DNA of 25,571 nucleotides from an uncultured bacterium (GTDB taxonomy: Bacteria; Verrucomicrobiota; Kiritimatiellia; RFP12; UBA1067). The notes under the pieces are model-generated. The model was not told the DNA's origin. It worked only from the letters and a program-made list of their open reading frames with translations, and ran no database searches. The DNA lies in NCBI GenBank assembly GCA_900547945.1, contig URIT01000035.1:1-25571 (forward strand). The letters run 5' to 3'. Below are positions 10,601 to 18,284 of the stretch, in pieces; within the stretch, counting starts at the first letter, position 1, and every line of letters starts with the position of its first letter. The position numbers were made by a program, and so were the translations under genes.

Positions 10601-13600
10601 CGGCGGTGGCCTCAACCCCTGCACGGTCGATACGGACGGCGACTGTCTGCCCGACCCGTGGGAACGCGAGTTCGCCGGCGTGGTCTTCACGCCCGCCGGG
10701 AAGCCGGACGGCGCGCTGAATCTGGGCGACGGGGTCCTCAAGCTCATCCGCCGCGGCGACGGCCTCGCCGACGGCGCGGTGGCGAGCAACTACTACATCA
10801 CGGCCGGCATGGACGGTACGTTCGGCTACCGCCCGGGCGACGCGACGTTCACGGGCGACGCCTGGACGAACCCGCGCTTCACCGACCCCGCCACGGGCAC
10901 GAGCCGCGACTTCGACTTCGACCATGACGGCCTCCAGAACTACCAGGAGTACCTCGTGCAGGCACTCCGCCACCTCCGCTACGACGATAGCTCCACGCCG
11001 CTCATGGGCCAGTGGATGCCGTCCGGCGCGCCGTCGTCGCTCCAGTTCTTCGGCTTCCTGCCGATGAACGTCATGGACGGCGAGACGTACTACGCGAGCG
11101 TGAAGGAGGCGGGCTATCCCGCCACGGGCGCCTGGGACTTCCGCAAGCTCGGCTACTTCGCCGCGCCGCCGAAGGCGTGGGACAAGGCCGCGCTCAACAC
11201 GGCGACGACGGGCCGCGTCAACTACGACGAGAAGGGCTACCGCGTGATGCTGCGTCCGCAGGCCGTTTCCGGCGGCGCGCAGGCCGGCGGCTACTGCACG
11301 ACCGATCCGCGCAAGTGGGATACGGACGGCGACGGCATGGACGACTACTACGAGCTCTTCCACGGCCTCAACCCGCTCCTCGGCGACGTTTCGGACGGTT
11401 CGCTCGCGAACGACGTGATTGCGCAGGCCTACGGCGGCCGGGTGTGCAGCTGGTACAACGCCTGGACGGGCTGGCCCATGGCGGCCCCGGCGGATCCCGT
11501 CTATGACGCGATGCGCTTCCCGTGGATGATCGGCACGCCGGGCTGCGATGCGGACGGCGACGGCCTCAACAACTACGAGGAGACGCTCTACGCGAACATC
11601 ACGAGCCCGCAGCCGACGCATACGGACCCGACGCCGCTCTGGATGACGGACTCCTCGTCCGAGAAGAGCTTCACCGCGCAGTACTACAAGACGGACGGCG
11701 GTGCGCTGATTCCCGACATCGCGTTCTACCCGTGGACGGCTGCCGACGCCGACGGCTTCATGTTCGCCTTCGAGGAGAACGAGGGCTACGACACGGACCA
11801 CGACGGCCTCAACGACGCGGAGGAGAAGAAGATGACCGCGACGGCGATCACCGATCCGCTCGACTTCACGGATCCGGACCGCCGCCAGGCGCTGTGGCTG
11901 CCGGGCGCGGACGCCGCCGCCGTCTCGTACGCCTGCGCGCCGGGCAACCTCTCGAAGATCAACTTCGACGCCTTCCGCCAGTTCACGGTTGAGGCGTGGA
12001 TCAATCCCGAGGACGTCGCGCGCGACCAGGTCGTGCTGGAGCGTGCGGTCAACTACTACGCGAACACGCTCTCGAACAACGTGAGCAAGCTGCGCGTGAA
12101 CTTCCGCATCGGCATCATGGCCGACGGTCGCCTCTACGGCCTCTTCGACAGTTCGGACGCCGTTGAGACGGGCACGCCGGGCAGCAGCGTGACGGTGGTG
12201 GGCGCGGAGATCGCCCAGGGCGCCTGGACGCACGTGGCCCTCACCTTCGACGGGCGGAGCCTCACGCTCTACGCGAACGGCAAGCAGGTCAACACCCAGC
12301 CGACGGCCCTCGTGCCGGCGAACGGCGCAATCGGCGTGACGCAGCAGCCTGTCCCCGACGCCAACCTCTTCCCGATGGAGGGGACCGGCTACGCCGTGCT
12401 GTCGAAGAGCGCGATGGTGCTCGGCGCCCGTGCGCGCGACGCGGCCGGCGTGGCGCTCTCGGCGGCGACGACGTGGGCGAGCTACGACTCCTTCTACGCG
12501 GGCTACATCGACGAGGTCCGCGTGTGGGACGGCGCGAAGTCCGCCGAGGAGATCCTCGACGGCTACAAGCTGCGCCTCTCGGCGGAGGACGTGAAGACCC
12601 TGCGCGCGGCCGTCTACACGGCCTGGGCCGACGGGGCGACGCGGAACGACAACGACGGGAAGCTGACGCTGCCAGTCGAGCTCGTGTTCCACTACAACTT
12701 CCAGACCCTGCCGGGCGCGGTTGACGCGGCGGACGTGATGTGGGAGCCCTCGGGCTTCACGAAGAACGTGCTCGACAACGTGCGCGTGGGCGGCAAGGAC
12801 GTGCCCGGAGACCTCTACTGCGGCTGGTGGAAGGCCCTGCCGGTCCACAGCACGGTCTACGCCAACTACCGCTGGGTGCCGTGGGTGCAGAACATGGTGG
12901 CGCACCTCCCGGCGCTGGATGGCTCGACGGTCGATTCCAAGTACTGGGCCGAGCGCGTGGCGGGCGTCTGCGCGCCGCAGGAGTCGGTGAACACCGAGAC
13001 GTTCGTCTTCCCGAACGCGATGAACCCCTACTCGTTCTACCACGACAACGGCGGCAACGACGTGATCTACTACGGAAACCGCCTCGTGGCGCTCGCCGAT
13101 CTCGACAGCCAGTTCACGGCGGTGGCGAGCATGAACAGGTTCCAGCGGATCCGCGCGTCGCTCGGCACGACGGACATCGTGCCGCTCGGCGGTGCGTTCG
13201 CGAAGCGCTGCACCGAGATGTGGGACGGCCTCGGCGCCGCCGACGCCTGGACCTACGCGGGTGACGACCTCAACAGCAACGGCATCCCCGACTGGTGGGA
13301 GAAGGTCGCGAAGGCCTCCTACGGCGCGGCGGACGGCTTCACGTGGGAGACGCTCGTCAACTACAACGGCCAGTGGATGACGGCCCGCGAAGCCTACATC
13401 CGCGACCTCGCGGCGGGCATGCTGCCCAACGGCACGGTGGACGACGCCTTCAAGGCGCTCGTCGACCGCGACGGCGACGGTCTGCCCGACTGGTGGGAAA
13501 CCCTCTACGGCATCCTCGGCGCGGACGGCCGCGCGGACAGCGACCACGACGGCCTCTCCAACATGGCCGAGTACCTCATTTCCGAGGTCTTCGCCGCGAA

Positions 13601-16600
13601 GAGCGACGTCTTCAAGGGCATGAAGATCTCGCCGCTCACGGCGTACTCGTTCGCCGCCGACGGCACGATCGTGCCGGACTACTTCCTCCGGGTGGGCAGC
13701 CTCTACCTGGGCGAGATGTTCTCCGACCACGACTTCTGCGAGGACGACTGGGAAGACCTCTACGCAACGCGCGTCAACAGCGCGACCGAGCGCCTCTTCG
13801 CCTCGCGCTTCGTGAGCGACCTCTGGGCCGACTACGACGGCGACGGCTGGAGCAACTACGCGGAATGCCGCGCCGGGACGGACCCGACGCGCGAGAAGTC
13901 GGTCTCCTTCGTGTCGGGTGACTTCGTGGAGTATCCGATCCCGACCGTGGAGGTGAACGCCCGCTACAACGGCAGCCAGACGGTGGGCGGCAACCTCGTC
14001 GTGAAGGCCTACCAGTCCACCGCCGAGGCGGGTGCGCCCGACGCCACGTGGACGGTGGCCCTTGGCGGGCAGACCGCGTCGGGGGGCGGATCCTCTTCGT
14101 CGTCCACGACGACGGCGGACGACGCCGTGGGCATCGCCTACTCGCGCCAGCTCGGCATGAACCCGGGTGCGAAGATGACCTACAACCTCGGCAGCGGCGC
14201 CGTCGTGCCGGGCACGGTGCAGGTCTCCTTCCGCGATCTCAACGCCTTCCAGATGGCGGAGGACGGAAAGAGCGGCGTCTGGCTGGCGGCCGACGGCACG
14301 AGCTGGTGCGGGGGTCTGCGCGAGGCCTTCACGGGCGTCGAGACCAAGACGGCGAACCTCGTGCTGGGGTCGAGCGACAGCACCGTCGTCGGTTCCGTCA
14401 ACCACGAGACGGGCGACGTCACGATTGACTTCACGAAGCTGGGCGACTACCTCTACAGGATCATCCAGTCGTCCGCCGCCGGGCAGCAGAGCGCCTACCT
14501 CTACAGCTGGTCGACGCCGACCGGCAAGGCCTACGAGCGCCTGGCGATCGTGCGTTCGTTCGTGAAGATCGAATGGCGCGGCCAGGTGGTCTCCTCCGAC
14601 AAGTGCTGGAGCTTCAACCTCGCGAAGGCCGACACGGGCCACCTCCGCTCCGGCGCGAACACGTTCGAGGCGTTCCTCGACCTCAACGGCGACGGTGCCT
14701 GGACGGCCGGCGAGCCCTACGGCGTCGCGACGGGCGTGGACGTCAACTGGAGCCGCGCGGTCCTCTCGGTCGAGCTGACCGACACGGCGCCCCAGATGTT
14801 CCGCATCGATCTGCGCGCCGCCGCCGCCGCGAACGACTTCCAGGCGCAGAAGGAACTCAACGACCGCGGTGTTTGGAGTTCGATTGCATTCAACTCGAAC
14901 AAGGAACTCTCCGGTGACCGGGTTGGCACGCAAATGCCAGGTGAAAAGGAGAAGTCCACGCGCGTCCGCCTTGTGCTGAGCGAGGTGAACGGCACGGCGG
15001 CATCCGTTCCGGTCGGGTCGTTCTCCTATGTCGTCGGCGGCGTGGCGCTGGATGTCACGAAGGATCTGGTGGCGAATCCGCTCCTGTCCGAGCGTGATCT
15101 GCTCCAGACGGGTGTGACGGATCTTGGGGCGACGCTCCTCCCGTCCCGGGCGACCGGGCTTGGCTACAACATCGCGAATGTGACGAGCGCCACCTACCGC
15201 GTGGTGCTGGGTGACGGCACGGTGGATACCTCCGTCCCGTCGAACATCAACAGCCTGGCGACGATGTTCGTGAACCGCTACGAATTCGGTGGGCTGGGCG
15301 GCCAGTCGCGGTGCGTGCCCGCGAACGTGGAGTCGGTCGTCTACGCGGCGCAGCCGACGTTCTCCTGGACGCATCCGAACACGATCGGCAAGGACTACCC
15401 GGCGTTCCGCCTCCGCGTGTGGAAGGCGAACGGCACGACGCTCGTCTACGACTCCGGCGTGCAGAAGGCCCCGGCGCGCGACGAGAACGGCGTGTACAGC
15501 TGGACGCCGCCGCTCTACGCCGACATGGCGACCGCCGAGGGCGTCGTGTTCGCGACGACGAACAACTACAAGTGGGCCGTCTCGATGCTCGACGCGAAGT
15601 TCACGACGCCCAATACGTCCGAGACGCAGAGCGACTTCCGCCTCGAATGCGCGGGTGCGGGCGGCGCGGTGGGCGACTACGGTTCCGTCAAGGCGTGCGT
15701 CAAGTACTTCGGCCCGGCCGCATGCTCGTTCAAGGCGTCCGCGCTCGCGGGCCTCGTCCGCGTGCAGGCGTTCGCGACGCCCGACTTCAGCGGCATGCCC
15801 GCCGCCGAGGCGTTCCTTGCGGACGGCACGGTGCTGACGTCCACGACGGACGAGGGCGCGAACTGCGTCCTCAAGGGCCTGCCGACCGGCACGTACTACG
15901 TGCGCGCCTACATCGACTCGAACGCGAACGGCGCGTTCGACCCGTGGGAGAGCTGGGGCTACGCGAACGGCGTCGGCACGGGGTCGAAGACGCCCTACAC
16001 GCCGAAGGGCGTCGCCGTGGTGCGCGGCAGCACGGAGCGTCCGTTCGTCACGGTCTACATCGAGGACATGGACACCGACAACGACGGCTTCCCGGACGCC
16101 TACGAGTACGACACGAAGAAGAACCTCACGACGCTCGGCCCGGCCTCTGGCGCGACGTACTTCACGCGCGTCAACCCGAAGCTCCAGACGAGCCTCAACG
16201 AGTACGCGAACCTGCTGCGCGCCAATCTGGCGTCCGCCCCGATGGTGACGATGCTCTCGTTCGCCTCGGGCGAGGCGACGGAGGCGACGCTCGCGGCGGC
16301 GAACCTGCTGAGCGGCTCGAACGGCGACGCCCCGGCGGCGAAGGAGGAGATCTACGTCTCGATCGACGGCTTCTCCCTGACGGACGGCATCACGCTCGGC
16401 ATCTCCTCCAAGGTGACGACCGGCGGCTCCTCGTTCATCACCGTGGGCGACGCGGCGACGGTGGCCGTGCATCTCGTCGCGGCGGATGCGGCCGACTTCG
16501 CGAACGCGGCGGACGTGCAGGTGAAGACCCTCACCATCCACGCGAACGCGGCGACCACGGCGACGATTACCGCAGACGAGCTGGCCCGGGCGATCAAGGC

Positions 16601-16658
16601 GAACGGCCTGGAGGGCAAGGCCTTCTTCAAGGTGCGCCTGGTCAAGGGGGCTCGGTAA
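4698..16658 (+). CDS. Giant secreted multidomain protein with TSP3 calcium repeats and LamG domain
   Basis: A 3,986-residue protein. ATG 4698 follows GGAAGGAAG and begins a signal peptide cleaved near ATAA (residue 27-28). Residues about 30-1250 are beta-rich Ig/PKD-like segments (for example AGSKTVSLLVEDKDG near 1,060). About 18 DxDxDG-type calcium loops follow: near 1272, 1457, 1528, 1550, 1835, 1912, 1978 (variant DTDGDC), 2073, 2208, 2284, 2365, 2857, 2923, 2947, 3045, 3328, 3740 and 3792. Many sit in TSP3-style contexts such as DTDGDGLSDYWEIMNGMNP. A LamG/concanavalin-like domain covers about 2400-2625 (FTVEAWINPED, WTHVALTFDG, GYIDEVRVWD). A Gly/Ser/Thr linker lies near 3127-3140. The C-terminus ends in a beta segment, KAFFKVRLVKGAR. 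The likely role is surface adhesion or carbohydrate binding, inferred from the domains; no catalytic motif was recognised. Around 14,870-15,250 the codon choice looks slightly less GC-extreme. Confidence 0.87.
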   Translation: MKNRRTLGLFAATLTALACALPRMATAAGDVRSIEFYGNPLGEVGVVNDLSKPLVAGDKVQFKIRLANREWMKTYADPTYVNPWVLRPLFGSGTIEQRLPKVGLRVSGGLRYADIVSWERPEGEAGLYHTDLICRYTVQAGDFALPLKLANARGTGAAMEADPADPYTTPEASNYFLTEKHLWGFFPQNPIDNVTSNQLEFYFGPETLPYPNANEFKASEVRDYNLAGANIQIKAVDFDSTYADEASGVWRNIAAGTITATPAVPRLSIPGGASGAYTYYVWTQDPAVAEVENGDEYTFRDGVKRKVAKVSVVQGDDVAHFAIRAKAGQVGKSTEVYMSDTPTNIYNRAGTLVTNFTVRALTVIEPPPPSISVVLDPVSGVITSSTNNMSLATIDVELSQPWNADDVTVLLRPEMRSGSGTDPFTYIGLSSANSPENYDGKEVRLTVRKGETKASATGSVLHLFANRANDDTAKGIRFWPSVDPASPNAAAAQAFFTGTMTPATLQINHNVPVITSPEEGHEYSNIPANTPTDFTITVADAMWQLNGTYTVYINYEGTGIQADYKKIENLTANASGEIKFSCRYDGAGGNFDTSIYVENQDGWKSEPRTFKAHVNAPKKVTITPDHATRKYCEGETAELSFTFSEPFNQADYGYVFLVPSDANARNLVEDEVFEQGVLISRGSSVAADPIYLTFKDGYQGCALNYKILVRSENSTNDEATVINVWGSDGITLQPTNAIPEVAYVKMNGTPEYTSGATMSVQTAVGVQNTFRFAASDASEIDLADPRFRTVVQIWDGGGKSVAYEKELEGDPFEDEDIFYTFSQPGKNKVTVYVYDKDMSVNERRAAEKNPFTVFIETLDAPAISLSPYNGSTVFKESETGSTLGLIHVDLTVPPSGLGTGHIVVHLDVERNGADDGNYALPVLNTYDLQFRNGVTRQSVFFTELDGTPQSERQGFKITARVVTDTPSPDASKTWDEYYQEGELGVYVINEAPKIGPGIAMTNEIPVAINVPYTITWNVTDINIDQKTMKVTWTYNGGSEKQTMDVSVGTMTKDVSFTSAGSKTVSLLVEDKDGATATREWYFYVAPSKLVQIYPRQPGRLDGMGGGISKLSQHYTTAVGLGDGRVWADGATAPTEISGFVHKWTYSPEDLNTTVYARGYKIGDVDDGSLTPGKDFAIDATGAATTTGPYYNYVDLDGKDSFFFCWILNTSGGESGYTGQHLNGTVLPELGPLSMGGQVVTLPEFDDSATTYETTLLEAIFSLEYLTTDNVGDLNQDGIPDVYAVQTTWGSGQKLYEAAGFELDDESKPGAVQSLRDWNNDAVTTKSGKDAGDFLPSTSAAGTSLIPNVVNWATAGGAFTAFTELRGFDEHLNYRVSHNGLNRNVRGTWVSDPAFSDAEWLAIAEHNPGAGVTAADLLAKRAEDRAAWDADIATLTDYLKANANSWIPENRTDPTVDDTDKDGFPDGYEYFYWYSATVGRINEKGEWERLEGSRFTLKDIATGERISPEAVAAAFNPTVASADAFETRDTDNDGLTDLEELAMGTNPINWDTDGDGLSDYWEIMNGMNPVSAKKGENGEMNADGDFMARWDSEKTYAIVTIPGAGVFALPANGERTLVEGTDGAYTLAESVLTNFVAIKVFRYNRATDETGVWVSSFRGGKVKNAVDHVGEEVDALPLDARVWDLGEATNATIAVVRDQAVTLLHDEVYAQFGFDPRTAWNKNDAGYVAARWEPAKTGVHFEGESGLAVNTVAYTALDEYLLLKYRYETTPKLVNGDKGEFSIETDEGRWNGIDRQCADVFLEGTTAPNLPFSNPEWVASAQLDGMTFASEIHGADTDGDGVPDGWELYVKHNPNAKDDAELDEDADKLAYPLEYAGTDSCNAYASCPTIVTNHPGVVSGWYNKFFPTDPWDADTDGDGLLDGEEGGTWEAAFVWGKTVSSDESEVGSVLHTYTFIYGTPEDDGSTCIRGGGLNPCTVDTDGDCLPDPWEREFAGVVFTPAGKPDGALNLGDGVLKLIRRGDGLADGAVASNYYITAGMDGTFGYRPGDATFTGDAWTNPRFTDPATGTSRDFDFDHDGLQNYQEYLVQALRHLRYDDSSTPLMGQWMPSGAPSSLQFFGFLPMNVMDGETYYASVKEAGYPATGAWDFRKLGYFAAPPKAWDKAALNTATTGRVNYDEKGYRVMLRPQAVSGGAQAGGYCTTDPRKWDTDGDGMDDYYELFHGLNPLLGDVSDGSLANDVIAQAYGGRVCSWYNAWTGWPMAAPADPVYDAMRFPWMIGTPGCDADGDGLNNYEETLYANITSPQPTHTDPTPLWMTDSSSEKSFTAQYYKTDGGALIPDIAFYPWTAADADGFMFAFEENEGYDTDHDGLNDAEEKKMTATAITDPLDFTDPDRRQALWLPGADAAAVSYACAPGNLSKINFDAFRQFTVEAWINPEDVARDQVVLERAVNYYANTLSNNVSKLRVNFRIGIMADGRLYGLFDSSDAVETGTPGSSVTVVGAEIAQGAWTHVALTFDGRSLTLYANGKQVNTQPTALVPANGAIGVTQQPVPDANLFPMEGTGYAVLSKSAMVLGARARDAAGVALSAATTWASYDSFYAGYIDEVRVWDGAKSAEEILDGYKLRLSAEDVKTLRAAVYTAWADGATRNDNDGKLTLPVELVFHYNFQTLPGAVDAADVMWEPSGFTKNVLDNVRVGGKDVPGDLYCGWWKALPVHSTVYANYRWVPWVQNMVAHLPALDGSTVDSKYWAERVAGVCAPQESVNTETFVFPNAMNPYSFYHDNGGNDVIYYGNRLVALADLDSQFTAVASMNRFQRIRASLGTTDIVPLGGAFAKRCTEMWDGLGAADAWTYAGDDLNSNGIPDWWEKVAKASYGAADGFTWETLVNYNGQWMTAREAYIRDLAAGMLPNGTVDDAFKALVDRDGDGLPDWWETLYGILGADGRADSDHDGLSNMAEYLISEVFAAKSDVFKGMKISPLTAYSFAADGTIVPDYFLRVGSLYLGEMFSDHDFCEDDWEDLYATRVNSATERLFASRFVSDLWADYDGDGWSNYAECRAGTDPTREKSVSFVSGDFVEYPIPTVEVNARYNGSQTVGGNLVVKAYQSTAEAGAPDATWTVALGGQTASGGGSSSSSTTTADDAVGIAYSRQLGMNPGAKMTYNLGSGAVVPGTVQVSFRDLNAFQMAEDGKSGVWLAADGTSWCGGLREAFTGVETKTANLVLGSSDSTVVGSVNHETGDVTIDFTKLGDYLYRIIQSSAAGQQSAYLYSWSTPTGKAYERLAIVRSFVKIEWRGQVVSSDKCWSFNLAKADTGHLRSGANTFEAFLDLNGDGAWTAGEPYGVATGVDVNWSRAVLSVELTDTAPQMFRIDLRAAAAANDFQAQKELNDRGVWSSIAFNSNKELSGDRVGTQMPGEKEKSTRVRLVLSEVNGTAASVPVGSFSYVVGGVALDVTKDLVANPLLSERDLLQTGVTDLGATLLPSRATGLGYNIANVTSATYRVVLGDGTVDTSVPSNINSLATMFVNRYEFGGLGGQSRCVPANVESVVYAAQPTFSWTHPNTIGKDYPAFRLRVWKANGTTLVYDSGVQKAPARDENGVYSWTPPLYADMATAEGVVFATTNNYKWAVSMLDAKFTTPNTSETQSDFRLECAGAGGAVGDYGSVKACVKYFGPAACSFKASALAGLVRVQAFATPDFSGMPAAEAFLADGTVLTSTTDEGANCVLKGLPTGTYYVRAYIDSNANGAFDPWESWGYANGVGTGSKTPYTPKGVAVVRGSTERPFVTVYIEDMDTDNDGFPDAYEYDTKKNLTTLGPASGATYFTRVNPKLQTSLNEYANLLRANLASAPMVTMLSFASGEATEATLAAANLLSGSNGDAPAAKEEIYVSIDGFSLTDGITLGISSKVTTGGSSFITVGDAATVAVHLVAADAADFANAADVQVKTLTIHANAATTATITADELARAIKANGLEGKAFFKVRLVKGAR

Positions 16659-16666
16659 GGAAAGCC

Positions 16667-16773
16667 GCAAGGAACGCAAAGAGCGCAAAGGAATAAAGAC
16701 GCAAAGAACGCAAAGGGACACAAAGGCGTAAACGGCGTTGACAACGCTCTTTGCGTACTTTGCGTTCTTTGCG
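16667..16773. repeat. Inverted array of 9-bp GCAAAGAAC-type repeats
   Basis: Starting 8 nt after the giant gene's stop, degenerate tandem units of GCAAAGRNC (16667-16728) face an inverted set (16746-16773). CGCAAAGAACGCAAAG at 16700-16715 is exactly reverse-complementary to 16758-16773, and 16674-16685 to 16745-16756. A further unit, CTTTGCGTCC, lies at 16840-16849, just before ackA. It could fold into a long hairpin and act as a terminator or RNA-stabilising element, but there is no U-tract. CTTTGCG-type repeats are common between genes in many bacteria; their role is not known to me. Confidence 0.85.
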
Positions 16774-16798
16774 ACCAAGAAACATCGGAAAGCGGGAG

Positions 16799-16817
16799 GG
16801 CCGCGCGTGTCGCGGCC
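16799..16817. other. GC-rich hairpin upstream of ackA
   Basis: GGCCGCG (16799-16805) and CGCGGCC (16811-16817) form a 7-bp perfect stem with loop CGTGT. It lies in the gap between the giant gene and ackA, with no T-run after it. It may be part of a terminator or the ackA leader; function is not established. Confidence 0.5.
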
Positions 16818-16877
16818 GGGGAGCAAGCGCTTCGATTGTCTTTGCGTCCTTTACTGCTGAAGAATGAAGGTTCATTT

Positions 16878-18092
16878 ATGAAACAGATTCAGAAAGTTCT
16901 CGTCGTCAACTGCGGCTCGTCGTCGCTTAAGTTCCAGCTCTTCGACATGAAGGGCGAGAAGATGCTCTGCAAGGGGCTCGTGGAGCGCATCGGCCTGGAC
17001 GGCTCGCGTCTCGTCTACACGAAGACCGGGTGCGACAAGGTCGTGCGCGAGGTGCCGATGAAGGATCACGTGGCGGCCATCGGCCAGGTCATGGCCGTCC
17101 TGACCGACGCGGAGGTCGGCGTCATCGCCTCCCTCTCCGAGCTCGACGCAATCGGCCACCGCGTCGTCCACGGCGGCGACAAGTTCTCGGCGCCGGCGAA
17201 GCTCACAGCCGCCGCGAAGAAGCTCATCGCGAAGTGCATCCCCCTCGCGCCGCTCCACAACCCCGCGAACCTCCAGGGCATCGAGGCGTGCGAGAAGGCG
17301 GCGAAGGGCGTCCCGAACGTCGGCGTCTTCGACACGGCCTTCCACCAGACGATGCCGGGCTGCGCCTACGAGTACGCGCTGCCGCGTCCGCTCACGAAGA
17401 AGTACGGTCTGCGGAAGTACGGCTTCCACGGCACGTCGCACAAGTTCCTCACCCAGGCCGCCGCCGCGTGGCTGAAGAAGCCTCTGAAGAAGGTCAACCT
17501 CGTCACCTGCCACCTCGGCAACGGCTCCTCGCTCGCGGCCGTGAAGAACGGCGAATGCCTCGACACGACGATGGGGCTCACGCCGCTTGACGGTCTCATC
17601 ATGGGCACGCGCTGCGGGCGCGTCGACCCGGGCGTCATCTTCTTCCTCGCGAAGCACGGCTACACGATCGACGAGATCGACACGCTCCTCAACAAGGAGT
17701 CGGGCTTCCAGGGCCTTGCCGGCGTGAAGGGCGGCGACTCGCGCGATGTCGTCGCGAAGGCCGAGGCGGGCGACCTCGACGCGCTGGAGGCCCTTGAGGC
17801 GTTCGGCCACCGCACGGCGCTCTATGTGGGCGGCTACAACACGCTCGTGGGCGGCGCGGACGCGATCGTCATGGCCGGCGGCATCGGCGAGAACGCCTCC
17901 GAACTGCGCGAGCAGATCGTCAAGCGCCTCGGCGCCCTCGGCGTCAAGCTCGACAAAAAGGCCAACCGGAAGGTGCGCTTCGGCGCGTCGGGCGTCATCT
18001 CCACGAAGGACTCCAAGATCCCCGTCGTCGTCATCCCCACGAACGAGGAACTGATGATCGCCCGCGAAACCGTCGCCGTGCTGAAGAAGTGA
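16878..18092 (+). CDS. ackA: Acetate kinase
   Basis: A 404-residue cytoplasmic enzyme interconverting acetyl phosphate + ADP and acetate + ATP, the energy-yielding last step of acetate fermentation. ATG 16878 is preferred: GAAGG lies 7 nt upstream and the protein then starts like the family. All signature segments are present in order: VVNCGSSSLKF (N11), GHRVVHGG, APLHNPANL, FDTAFHQTMP (catalytic Asp), YGFHGTSHK, CHLGNGSS, GTRCGRVDPG (catalytic Arg), GGIGENA, and a C-terminal NEELMIARE carrying the conserved Glu. The length is normal for AckA. The neighbouring pta supplies acetyl phosphate. The gene is bracketed by two inverted-repeat elements, one before it and one starting on its stop codon, so it may be expressed or stabilised separately from pta. 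Confidence 0.97.
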   Translation: MKQIQKVLVVNCGSSSLKFQLFDMKGEKMLCKGLVERIGLDGSRLVYTKTGCDKVVREVPMKDHVAAIGQVMAVLTDAEVGVIASLSELDAIGHRVVHGGDKFSAPAKLTAAAKKLIAKCIPLAPLHNPANLQGIEACEKAAKGVPNVGVFDTAFHQTMPGCAYEYALPRPLTKKYGLRKYGFHGTSHKFLTQAAAAWLKKPLKKVNLVTCHLGNGSSLAAVKNGECLDTTMGLTPLDGLIMGTRCGRVDPGVIFFLAKHGYTIDEIDTLLNKESGFQGLAGVKGGDSRDVVAKAEAGDLDALEALEAFGHRTALYVGGYNTLVGGADAIVMAGGIGENASELREQIVKRLGALGVKLDKKANRKVRFGASGVISTKDSKIPVVVIPTNEELMIARETVAVLKK

Positions 18093-18270
18093 TTAAGTGG
18101 TTAAGATTAAGTAGTTAAGTAGTTAAGTTGTGCTTCGCGCTTCCAAGAGGTCTGTTCTCTTAAGATGGATTCCCTGATAAACTTAACCGCTTACCCACTT
18201 GAACTTAACTACTTAACCACTTAGACTTAACTGCTTGAACTTAACTACTTAACTACTTAACCACTTAATC
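18091..18270. repeat. AT-rich inverted array of 8-bp TTAAGTAG-type repeats
   Basis: The left arm 18091-18129 consists of tandem TTAAGTRG units and begins inside the ackA stop codon. The right arm 18238-18270 is its reverse complement over 33 bp, apart from a 6-nt insertion (ATTAAG) in the left arm. Further units in the right-arm orientation fill 18180-18237 (ACTTAACTACTTAACCACTT type). The remaining loop, about 18130-18179, is unique sequence. This is strikingly AT-rich in a GC-rich region. The element ends 14 nt before the pta start and occupies nearly the whole intergenic gap. It has the same design as the GCAAAG array before ackA but shares no sequence with it. The function is unknown; it may act as a terminator or RNA-processing element. 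Confidence 0.88.
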
Positions 18271-18284
18271 CCCCATAATCTTCC

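Noticed and set aside
4680..16826. Antisense open frame of about 4,050 codons opposite the giant gene
   Set aside because: It is in codon register with the sense gene, is Arg/His/Val/Gly-rich with no recognisable domain, and is explained by the lack of TTA, CTA and TCA codons on the + strand. Similar frames lie opposite every gene here.
16659..16835. Mobile element (MITE-like) reading of the GCAAAG inverted repeat
   Set aside because: I could not find terminal direct repeats that would mark a target-site duplication, and the arms are made of internal tandem units, unlike a simple MITE.
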